From the NCBI GenBank assembly GCA_009885905.1, contig VFJU01000186.1, positions 1 through 13,271 of the forward strand: a stretch of 13,271 nucleotides of DNA. The letters are read 5' to 3'. The notes under the pieces are model-generated. The model was not told the DNA's origin. It saw only the letters and a program-made list of their open reading frames with translations, and ran no database searches. The translations under genes and the position numbers were made by a program. Positions 7,066-13,271 of the stretch are shown piece by piece. Source of the stretch: Verrucomicrobiota bacterium (lineage in GTDB: Bacteria > Verrucomicrobiota > Verrucomicrobiia > Verrucomicrobiales > Akkermansiaceae). The first letter of the stretch is position 1. Each line of letters starts with the position of its first letter.

Positions 7066-8442
7066 ATGATTATTTTCCGGACTTATTTTTTGCGTTTCTT
7101 CGTGCCAATGGTGCTTGCCGCGTTGGGCTTGATACTCGCCACAATGTTGCTGCCCTCTGAGTGGCAGGCGGTGAACCAACAACTCATCGGCTTTCCAGAT
7201 TCAGACGCCGCTGCCCACAAGGCCCGTCCAGCCATCATGGCGGCTCTTTGCTTTCTCCCATCCATCGCCGCTCTCCTTTATGCAATCAGTGGAACCTTAG
7301 ATCGATATATTGTTAGGCAATTTGCCGGAATCTTCGTGATCTGCCTCACCGGTCTGTTGATGATCTGGCTACTTGTCGACCTCGGTGACAAAATCCCCGA
7401 ATTCCGCCAGTCAGACGGCGTCTTCCAAACCATCGTGAAGTTTTACGCTAGCCGCTCACCGGCGGTGCTCTCGCTGATGATTCCCTACAGCATCTTACTC
7501 GCTGCACTTTATTCACTCGGAAAACTTTCTGCCAGTCGCGAAATCATCGCAATGATCCAAACGGGACGCGGCATTCTCAGGATCACGATGCCGCTCATCA
7601 TCAGCGGTCTACTTTTCAGCCTGCTTTGCCTCGGATTGAATTACCATTGGGCGCCGACCGCGGAGGGAAATGTCGACATCATGCTCGCCGAGGCTGCTGG
7701 CAAGCCGGCGGATGAAGCGAAAAACGTGCTTTATCCCAACCTCGAGGCGAGACGTTTGTGGTTAGTGGGTGCGTTTCCAAAAAACTATCAACTCGGCAAG
7801 CCATTGTTAGATATTGAAATCACCACCACCCGCGCCGACAAAACCATCGTCAGCCGCCTCCGCGCCAAAAGCGCCACTTGGGATCGAATCACCCGTGACT
7901 GGACCTTCGTGGAACCGGTACTAGGAAATTTCCAACCAAACCAACCGGCCATTTTTCAAACCGAAAACGAGACCCTCATCATCCCGGGTTGGTCTGAAAC
8001 TCCGTGGCAGCTGATCAAGCCGGGGCTCAGCGCAGAATTCCTTGGGATTCCTGACCTCAACTCGTGGCTGAATGCGAATTCTAAAAATTTCCAATTTGCG
8101 GATCCAGCACCCTACCAGACTCAGTGGCATTACCGCTGGGCTCTTCCATTCGGATGCTTGATCACGATTCTGCTAGCGATCCCTCTCGGTATCCACTTTT
8201 CTCGCCATGGCGCTGGTAACGGCGTTTTCATCGCAGTCACCCTGGCCGGACTAATGTTACTCACCACCAGCATTTCTACAGCACTGGGTGCATCAGGTAC
8301 CCTCCCACCCGCCTGGGCCGCTTGGGCTCCGACCGGCATTTTTGCCTCCATCGCGTGTTTTCTTTTGCATCGACGGGTCTCCGGCCAATCGCTCTTCCTT
8401 GTCATACGCCGACTCATTTCAAAAAGCACTTTATCAATCTAA
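7066..8442 (+). CDS. LptF/LptG (YjgP/YjgQ) family lipopolysaccharide export permease
   Basis: From ATG 7066 the product has 458 residues. The family forms the membrane part of the Lpt ABC transporter that extracts lipopolysaccharide from the inner membrane. The canonical family start is at residue 78 (LDRYIVRQF), followed by helices at about 84-106, 132-152 and 170-193, a periplasmic beta-jellyroll region (about 200-345) and C-terminal helices at about 357-376, 385-404 and 417-435. Residues 1-77 are extra: two more hydrophobic segments (8-29, 56-75) separated by a polar loop. A longer frame to GTG 6676 lies over the helicase gene and is not protein-like. I cannot tell LptF from LptG. No promoter or Shine-Dalgarno is clear. 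The next gene starts three bases after the stop, so the two are probably co-transcribed. Confidence 0.87.
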   Translation: MIIFRTYFLRFFVPMVLAALGLILATMLLPSEWQAVNQQLIGFPDSDAAAHKARPAIMAALCFLPSIAALLYAISGTLDRYIVRQFAGIFVICLTGLLMIWLLVDLGDKIPEFRQSDGVFQTIVKFYASRSPAVLSLMIPYSILLAALYSLGKLSASREIIAMIQTGRGILRITMPLIISGLLFSLLCLGLNYHWAPTAEGNVDIMLAEAAGKPADEAKNVLYPNLEARRLWLVGAFPKNYQLGKPLLDIEITTTRADKTIVSRLRAKSATWDRITRDWTFVEPVLGNFQPNQPAIFQTENETLIIPGWSETPWQLIKPGLSAEFLGIPDLNSWLNANSKNFQFADPAPYQTQWHYRWALPFGCLITILLAIPLGIHFSRHGAGNGVFIAVTLAGLMLLTTSISTALGASGTLPPAWAAWAPTGIFASIACFLLHRRVSGQSLFLVIRRLISKSTLSI

Positions 8443-8445
8443 CTT

Positions 8446-9087
8446 ATGGCTATCGCTGAACCATGGCATGTCCGTTCTCGCGGACGCGAATGCGCCGCCT
8501 CCCAACGTCCCTTCGTCGATGGCGAAATCATCGTCACCGCGTTGTTCCCAGACCCTGAATCCAGCAGCTATCTGCGGCGAGACTTCTCGGTGGATGGCTG
8601 GCAGGCTCACCAAGAAACCTGCGAACCACCTTTCTCATGCTGGCGCACTACCTACACCGCCATTGCAAATAATGAAGCTGCCATCGCTGCGGAAAGACTC
8701 AGCTCTGAAGAAATTCTCCAACGCCTCGTGGAGGAGGATGAGGATCACACAGAGAACGCCCGCTTTGTCCTTGCGGTGATGTTAGAACGCCAAAAGCTGC
8801 TACGAGAAACCGACAGTCAACGCACCGCAGACGGCATTATCCGCGTCTACGAACACCGTAAGACTGGCGAGGTATTCATCGTCAAAGACCCTGACATACC
8901 GCTCAGCCAGGTCGAGGCGGTACAAAACGAAGTATTCATTCTGTTGGAAAACAATGGCCGGTCACCTTCACCAGTCGAAGAATTAGATTTGGAATCCAAA
9001 GATATCGATGGCTCGTTAGATTCTTCACTCAAGCTGACACCTCCTGACGAGTCGGAACCCATTCACACGCCACAGCCTGAGTCATAG
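8446..9087 (+). CDS. conserved-looking hypothetical protein, function unknown
   Basis: This 213-residue protein has no motif I can assign to a function. It starts MAIAEPWHVRSRGREC and has no signal peptide or membrane helix, so it is probably cytoplasmic. The N-terminal part (about 8-70) has a Cys16, an FxxGE element at 23-27, YLRRDFS at 42-48 and Cys59/Cys65, reminiscent of a small zinc-bound or beta-rich module but without a full set of ligands. Residues 87-125 are a strongly helical, acidic segment. Residues 130-167 look like a compact beta-alpha unit (IIRVYEHRKTGEVFIV). The tail from 170 is disordered, acidic and Pro/Ser-rich. My impression is that similar proteins occur in other Verrucomicrobiota, but no search was possible. 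It lies three bases after the LptF/G gene and ends five bases from the convergent pqiC. Confidence 0.75.
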   Translation: MAIAEPWHVRSRGRECAASQRPFVDGEIIVTALFPDPESSSYLRRDFSVDGWQAHQETCEPPFSCWRTTYTAIANNEAAIAAERLSSEEILQRLVEEDEDHTENARFVLAVMLERQKLLRETDSQRTADGIIRVYEHRKTGEVFIVKDPDIPLSQVEAVQNEVFILLENNGRSPSPVEELDLESKDIDGSLDSSLKLTPPDESEPIHTPQPES

Positions 9088-9092
9088 AGTGC

Positions 9093-9647
9093 CTAACGCA
9101 ATGCGGTAGCAATATTTTCTGAAAGCCGGCCAAGCAGACGTGACTGCGCGGCAACGCTCGCATTGAAACCGTCCGCATCAAGCGCCTCACGAGCCGTGAA
9201 GGTCTGGGACGCTTTCAAACTCCGTTCTGGCAATGAATACGCACGCCAACCTGCCTCCAACACGGCATATCCATCTGCCTCACTGTGAAGTTGACGAATA
9301 TCTAAGGTCACTTGGTAGCGGATTTCATCGTCACGCATCCATGGATAAGTGCGGACATTGCCAGTTTTAAGATCACGCCCCAAATCCGCCGCGACGACAC
9401 GCGCGATGGATGCCGAGAGATCTCCCGCCCACCGATGATCTTCCGCAACGGCCAACTGATTACCCTCTTTTTGGGTGACAAGATTTGGGCGGTCAATGTA
9501 TTCGGCCAGTGAAATAGGCCCCACACCGATGGCGATTCCTCCACCTGATGGAACGGGTCCGGTAGCAGTTAGAACGTAGAAAGATTTATTCGACTGCCCG
9601 CATCCAGCAAGCAGCACTGCGGCGGTGAGAATGATGAATCGGTTCAT
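9093..9647 (-). CDS. pqiC: PqiC-like outer-membrane lipoprotein (ABC-type transport auxiliary lipoprotein family)
   Basis: This 184-residue protein has a 15-residue lipoprotein signal peptide ending in the lipobox L-A-G-C with Cys16 as the acylated residue; Gly at +2 gives no inner-membrane retention signal, so an outer-membrane location is expected. Family landmarks are FYVLTATG at 23-30, the block GVGPISLAEYIDRP at 41-54, and RWAGDLSASIARV at 72-84, typical of the PqiC/YmbA (DUF330) fold. In E. coli PqiC sits at the outer-membrane end of the PqiB tunnel. It is the last gene of the pqi operon, 10 bases after pqiB. No Shine-Dalgarno is visible before ATG 9647, so translation may depend on coupling to pqiB. 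Confidence 0.88.
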   Translation of the reverse strand: MNRFIILTAAVLLAGCGQSNKSFYVLTATGPVPSGGGIAIGVGPISLAEYIDRPNLVTQKEGNQLAVAEDHRWAGDLSASIARVVAADLGRDLKTGNVRTYPWMRDDEIRYQVTLDIRQLHSEADGYAVLEAGWRAYSLPERSLKASQTFTAREALDADGFNASVAAQSRLLGRLSENIATALR

Positions 9648-9657
9648 AAAGATTTAT

Positions 9658-11337
9658 TCAGCGTTTGGCTTTTGGTGCCTTTGGAATGGGATTTCCGGAT
9701 GATTCACGCCCGAAGAGAAGTGAATTGGGCTTCTCATCGATCGATGTGGCCACCGCATTCATCGATCTTAATGCGGCGCGAAGTTCTTCGAGCGTGCGTA
9801 GCAAGTCACTCTGGATTGCACCGTCTGGACCCATGCTGGCGACGGATTTCTCAAGCGACCCGAGCGTCTTTTTCATGTCCTTGGGAAGATTCGCAAATTC
9901 TGAGGAATCCATCATCTTACGCGCCGCAGCGGTAGCCTCTTGAATTTCCTTCAACGCCTTGCGACTTTCAGCGAGCGTCACCGATGTCTCATCCGCAGCA
10001 ACACCAAATTTTTTCATCGTGTCGTCAAGTGGCAGCGCTTGAATTTTATCCAAGATGGCGGTGAATTTGGATTCTAACTGGGCTAACCCGGAGGAAATCG
10101 TCGGAATAGAATCATAGTTGCCAACCTTAATGAGGGTGGCAGCCTGCAAATTTTTATAATAATCAAGATCGACGAATAGCGAACCTGTTAGGATGCTGCC
10201 AATCTTTAACGTCGCTCTAAGCCCACGCTGCACTTCCTCGCTAAGAAAATCACCGTCCATCTTATCATGCGCAGTGCCCGCTCCACGACGTAGTAACTTT
10301 GGATCAATTTCTATCAGAACTGGAATTCGCAAGTCGTTGGGCTCTTTCAAATATTCGAAGGAAATATCATTCACACGACCGATTGGAATACCGCGAAACT
10401 CGACAGGCGCCGTCTTGACCAACCCACGAACCGATTGATCAAAAAGCAGGACTACCTTGATGGTCGAATTAAAGGCAAATTCGTTAGCCTCATTCTCGCT
10501 GTTAAACAAAGTGAAAGTGGTGCCGTCTTCCGCCGCGTCACTTGGCTCGATTCCATCACCCACACCAAAAGTGGCGCCGCCAGACAACATTGCTTGAAAT
10601 GACGGTGTTCGCAGCTTGAATCCATCCGCACCGGCACTGATGTCGATGCCGCTGGTATTCCAGAATCGGGAGTTTTTCTTAACTAAATCTCGGTATTTAT
10701 CTTGAATAAATGCTTCATAACTGACGCCGCTGCCGGCGCGATCTAACGTACGGCTTTCAATTCGTCCAACTTCAAACCCTCGGTAAAAAATAGGCGAGCC
10801 AACGGTCAGCGACCCAGCCTCATTCGCCGTCAACTTCAAACGACGACCTGGAATATTTCGGTTCGTGGCAGGAGGTATCTCCGCACCATTGAAATGATTA
10901 ATTTCCAATCCATCTAACGGACCCGGATCCAGTTCGATGTAAGCGCCAGTGATGAGCGTTCCTAACCCCGAGATGTCTGTGGACGATACCCGCGGTCTCA
11001 CCACCCAGAAATTCGTACCATTTCTCAACAAACCATCCGAATCGGGAGTCAACTCGAGCGTGACCACCACCGAGTTTAAATCCTCTGCCAATTTCACATC
11101 CTTGACCACACCCACCCGCACTGAGCGACAACGCACCTCGGTCTTGTCCGCCGCAATGCCGTCCGCCGTCTCAAAACGCACCTGCGCGATGGGTCCTTGT
11201 GAGCTGAAACTTCGGTAGATCATCCACGCACCAATCAAGAGTGCCACAATTGGCACGACCCAAACGATGTTCCAACGTTGTGCCTGTCGGACTTGTGGAG
11301 TCGCCGCAGGTGATGATGTGCTTTCCGTATTGCTCAA
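9658..11337 (-). CDS. pqiB: PqiB-like MCE-domain protein, three MCE domains
   Basis: This 559-residue protein (E. coli PqiB is about 546) has a cytoplasmic end of about 23 residues, one membrane helix (24-43) and three MCE/MlaD domains at roughly 47-137, 163-225 and 293-395. A long mostly helical region (417-535) follows, with the EKPNSLLFGR element (535-544) common near the C-terminus of PqiB-type proteins. PqiB forms a hexameric tunnel across the periplasm that is thought to carry lipids between the membranes. Three MCE domains point to PqiB rather than the seven-domain LetB. The start is TTG 11337-11335, overlapping the TGA stop of the preceding gene (TTGA); later in-frame starts would remove the membrane helix, so I keep TTG. 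Confidence 0.9.
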   Translation of the reverse strand: MSNTESTSSPAATPQVRQAQRWNIVWVVPIVALLIGAWMIYRSFSSQGPIAQVRFETADGIAADKTEVRCRSVRVGVVKDVKLAEDLNSVVVTLELTPDSDGLLRNGTNFWVVRPRVSSTDISGLGTLITGAYIELDPGPLDGLEINHFNGAEIPPATNRNIPGRRLKLTANEAGSLTVGSPIFYRGFEVGRIESRTLDRAGSGVSYEAFIQDKYRDLVKKNSRFWNTSGIDISAGADGFKLRTPSFQAMLSGGATFGVGDGIEPSDAAEDGTTFTLFNSENEANEFAFNSTIKVVLLFDQSVRGLVKTAPVEFRGIPIGRVNDISFEYLKEPNDLRIPVLIEIDPKLLRRGAGTAHDKMDGDFLSEEVQRGLRATLKIGSILTGSLFVDLDYYKNLQAATLIKVGNYDSIPTISSGLAQLESKFTAILDKIQALPLDDTMKKFGVAADETSVTLAESRKALKEIQEATAAARKMMDSSEFANLPKDMKKTLGSLEKSVASMGPDGAIQSDLLRTLEELRAALRSMNAVATSIDEKPNSLLFGRESSGNPIPKAPKAKR

Positions 11338-11984
11338 GAGTCTATTTCTTTAGAAGGTGATGAATCAATCTGCAACGCGTTAAAGCGATCCCACAGCAAC
11401 CGAGGATCGAAACTTATCGCTGCAAACATTGTAAGCACAACGACCCCAGCAAATGCAAGCGCGCCGGGACCAGGTGAGACTGTCATGTAATTTCCAAGCT
11501 GGACAAGGGCGACTAAAATTCCCACCACAAAAATATCTACCATCGACCAGCGACCCATCATCTCGGTAAGCCAGTAAATCCGGCTCAACGTCCCCGGCGT
11601 CGGCTTAATCTTCCCAGAGGCCGCCAAACAAAGCCATGTGAGAGCCACCATTTTTAAAAGCGGTATGATGATCGATGCCGTTAAAATTACCAACGCGATC
11701 GGATAAGCCTCTCCCTGCCAGAAGTAGATAATCCCCCCGGTAATCGTGTTTTCTGTGACCACGCCCATCTCGATCATGCTCATCATCGGGAGAACATTCG
11801 CAGGGACGTAGAGTGCTGCCGCAGCCAGCATGAAAGCAACCGTGCGCCTGACGCTGTCCGGCTTGCGCATGAATAACTTGGAGTCGCACCGTGGACACCG
11901 CCCTAACACTAGCCGTGACACTTTTCCACAGGTTTGGCAGCCCGCCAACCCCAACTCGATGGCTCGTGGAAAGCGATCACTCAT
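11334..11984 (-). CDS. pqiA: PqiA-family membrane protein, second half-size copy
   Basis: This 216-residue protein is a single PqiA domain. Two CxxC pairs (C16/C19 and C30/C33) form a rubredoxin-like zinc site at the N-terminus, followed by four membrane helices at about 47-68, 95-118, 147-165 and 174-193. PANVLPM at 61-67 and GRWSMVDIFVVG at 144-155 are family signatures. PqiA is the inner-membrane partner of PqiB in lipid trafficking. In E. coli one protein of about 417 residues holds two such domains; here each domain has its own gene. It overlaps the preceding pqiA-like gene by ATGA and the following pqiB by TTGA, so all three are surely one transcript. A good Shine-Dalgarno lies upstream at 11995-11999. 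Confidence 0.9.
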   Translation of the reverse strand: MSDRFPRAIELGLAGCQTCGKVSRLVLGRCPRCDSKLFMRKPDSVRRTVAFMLAAAALYVPANVLPMMSMIEMGVVTENTITGGIIYFWQGEAYPIALVILTASIIIPLLKMVALTWLCLAASGKIKPTPGTLSRIYWLTEMMGRWSMVDIFVVGILVALVQLGNYMTVSPGPGALAFAGVVVLTMFAAISFDPRLLWDRFNALQIDSSPSKEIDS

Positions 11985-12646
11985 TTTCTAGCCACCTCCA
12001 AGCGATCCCATAACTCGTCTCTATCAATCCCCGACACCGCGGCCGCCATGCACAACATCACCACACCGAACGCCCAAAATCCAATTCCAAAATTTACATC
12101 TGCCACCTTGTCTAACTTCAATAAACTGACCAGCACTCCTAACAAAAAAACTTCTATCATATTCCACGGCTCCATTCGGTTAAGCCACTTGGCCACATGA
12201 GTAGCACCGGGCGCGATTTTACCAAACAACAACGGCCCACAGACGTAGAGTAATCCACTAGCCAATACCAGTGGCGTTACGATCGTGAAAAGTGCCAGCG
12301 CGATTCCTAACAACGGACTACCACTTGCAACCAACGCCTTCGCGCCAGATACCAAATTCAAGGTGGTCCGAATTCCAGCACCATCCATGACGAGAAACGG
12401 AAACAGGTTTACGACGACCATCAAAATAAGCGCTGTAAGCGAAAATGCGGTCACTCGCGCCAACGATGCCGGCCGGTTTTGATATAAAACCTCTCCACAG
12501 CAGCGGCAAAGAGCGGCCTTACCTTCCGCCAAAGGCTCGGCCTCGTGCAGGGTGTCGCAAAAATGGCACGCTGCAAAATGCGCACCACCTGGCAACCTTG
12601 GCCAAGGCGACAATTCCCGCCGAAGTCTAAAAAAAGTTTTTTTCAT
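11981..12646 (-). CDS. pqiA: PqiA-family membrane protein, first half-size copy
   Basis: From ATG 12646 the product has 221 residues. It begins with a basic, cytoplasmic stretch and two cysteine pairs (C27/C30, C47/C50, with an extra C49) that should bind zinc in a rubredoxin-like knuckle. Four membrane helices follow at about 63-87, 111-138, 160-177 and 187-205, with the family elements VNLFPFL (79-85) and MEPWNMIEVFLLG (158-170). It would pair with the second PqiA half to make the equivalent of the two-domain E. coli PqiA. An upstream in-frame ATG at 12709 would add 21 residues that are simply the end of the previous gene read in another frame; ATG 12646 lies one base after that gene's stop and is preferred. 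No Shine-Dalgarno is visible, which fits translational coupling. Confidence 0.88.
   Translation of the reverse strand: MKKTFFRLRRELSPWPRLPGGAHFAACHFCDTLHEAEPLAEGKAALCRCCGEVLYQNRPASLARVTAFSLTALILMVVVNLFPFLVMDGAGIRTTLNLVSGAKALVASGSPLLGIALALFTIVTPLVLASGLLYVCGPLLFGKIAPGATHVAKWLNRMEPWNMIEVFLLGVLVSLLKLDKVADVNFGIGFWAFGVVMLCMAAAVSGIDRDELWDRLEVARK
11995..11999 (-). promoter_or_regulatory. Shine-Dalgarno GGAGG for the second pqiA gene
   Basis: On the minus strand GGAGG lies 10 bases before ATG 11984, inside the last codons of the preceding pqiA gene. It is the clearest ribosome binding site in the window and supports the ATG that overlaps the preceding stop codon. Confidence 0.5.
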
Positions 12647-12647
12647 T

Positions 12648-13271
12648 TTATGAATAAGCGACCACTCGCTGGGATAATTCGCCCAGTCCTTCCACACAGC
12701 ATTCCACATGGTCGCCAGCGTTGAGGAACCTCGGCGGCTTCATCCCCATCGCAACCCCGCCCGGAGTTCCTGTTGCTAAGACGTCCCCCGGCAGCAAAGT
12801 CATGAATCGGCTCACGTAGCTCACCAAATTTCTAACTGAAAAAATCATGTCCCCAGTCCAACTGCTCTGGCGAATCTCACCGTTAACCTTGGACCATAAG
12901 CGCAATTTTTGCGCATCGCGGATCTCATCCGTCGTCACCAGCCATGGTCCTATTGGTGCAAAACTATCAGAACTCTTGCCCTTGGTCCACTGGCCACCCA
13001 TCTCGTTTTGAAATGATCGTTCGGAAAAATCACAAAACGTCGAGTACCCCGCCACGCAAGCCATCGCATCTAACTCATTAACATAAGATACAGACTTCCC
13101 AATCACCACCGCCAGCTCGACCTCGTAATCCAACTTGGTCGAGCCACGCGGCACGATCACGTCATCGTTAGGGCCACTCCAAGCACTGCTGGCTTTCATA
13201 AAAACGGTAGGTTCCGCTGGGATTTCTCCACCCATTTCCATGGCGTGGTCTAAATAATTGCGCCCGATGCA
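12648..13271 (-). CDS. fumarylacetoacetate hydrolase family protein, 5' end cut by window edge
   Basis: The last 207 codons are visible; the frame is open to the window edge, and the first visible residues (CIGRNYLDHAMEMG) match a region that is internal in this family, so the internal ATG at 13241 is not the start. Metal-binding acidic residues are recognisable as E50 and E52 in DYEVELAVVIGK and D81 in CDFSER (numbering from the window edge). The blocks QWTKGKSSDSFAPIGPW (94-110) and GDVLATGTPGGVAMG (162-176) are typical. Members hydrolyse, decarboxylate or isomerise beta-diketo or 2-oxo acids using Mg2+ (FAHD1-type oxaloacetate decarboxylase, homoprotocatechuate-pathway isomerase and others); the substrate cannot be told from sequence. 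It stops one base before the first pqiA gene and is probably in the same transcript, though no functional link with lipid transport is evident. Confidence 0.88.
   Translation of the reverse strand, partial: CIGRNYLDHAMEMGGEIPAEPTVFMKASSAWSGPNDDVIVPRGSTKLDYEVELAVVIGKSVSYVNELDAMACVAGYSTFCDFSERSFQNEMGGQWTKGKSSDSFAPIGPWLVTTDEIRDAQKLRLWSKVNGEIRQSSWTGDMIFSVRNLVSYVSRFMTLLPGDVLATGTPGGVAMGMKPPRFLNAGDHVECCVEGLGELSQRVVAYS

Noticed and set aside
12647..12709. Earlier ATG for the first pqiA gene
   Set aside because: The added 21 residues overlap the end of the FAH-family gene in another frame and match no PqiA feature.
1..13271. Search for tRNA, rRNA, CRISPR repeats, insertion sequences, attachment sites, toxin-antitoxin or phage-defence genes
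   Set aside because: Nothing supporting any of these was seen on either strand; nearly all of the window is accounted for by the genes listed.

Overview
This 13.3 kb window is ordinary chromosomal sequence that I attribute to a Verrucomicrobiota bacterium of the Verrucomicrobiales/Akkermansiaceae type. The main reason is a run of minus-strand genes (positions 1-4053) that matches the Amuc_1099, Amuc_1100, Amuc_1101 and Amuc_1102 pilus-like locus of Akkermansia muciniphila in order, size and recognisable motifs. The organism is Gram-negative: there is an LptF/LptG-type lipopolysaccharide exporter subunit, an outer-membrane lipoprotein and an envelope-spanning MCE system. Base composition is balanced and slightly GC-rich by eye. 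I see no rRNA, tRNA, CRISPR array, insertion sequence, phage gene or other sign of recent transfer, and no gene-free stretch longer than about 160 bases.

Layout. (1) Positions 1-4053, minus strand: Amuc_1102-like secreted protein, then a PilM-PilN fusion (Amuc_1101-like), then an Amuc_1100-like PilO-type protein, then an Amuc_1099-like membrane protein that runs off the left edge. The secretin gene (Amuc_1098-like) would be expected just outside the window. (2) Positions 4054-4210: divergent promoter region with three regularly spaced ATTTCAAG-like repeats. (3) 4211-4927, plus: type I 3-dehydroquinate dehydratase (aroD), overlapping tail-to-tail with (4) 4924-6945, minus: a DinG-type iron-sulfur DNA helicase. 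(5) 7066-9087, plus: an LptF/LptG-family permease with an unusual extra N-terminal membrane segment, followed 3 bases later by a gene of unknown function. (6) 9093-13271, minus: a fumarylacetoacetate-hydrolase-family enzyme (cut by the right edge) followed by a tightly overlapping operon pqiA1-pqiA2-pqiB-pqiC.

The two envelope systems stand out. The left block should build an inner-membrane platform related to type IV pili: cytoplasmic PilM-like ATPase fold, PilN/PilO-like periplasmic domains, and accessory subunits. The right block should build a PqiABC lipid-transport bridge: two half-size PqiA membrane proteins, a three-MCE-domain PqiB tunnel and the PqiC outer-membrane lipoprotein. LptF/G is a third, separate envelope lipid pathway. 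Very few genes have a recognisable Shine-Dalgarno sequence, and one (pqiB) appears to start at TTG.

I do not see an entirely new system. The most distinctive points are the covalent PilM-PilN fusion with the PilM-docking motif kept in the linker, the possible duplicated first helix of the LptF/G protein, the iterated repeats in front of the pilus-like operon, and the unknown gene coupled to LptF/G.
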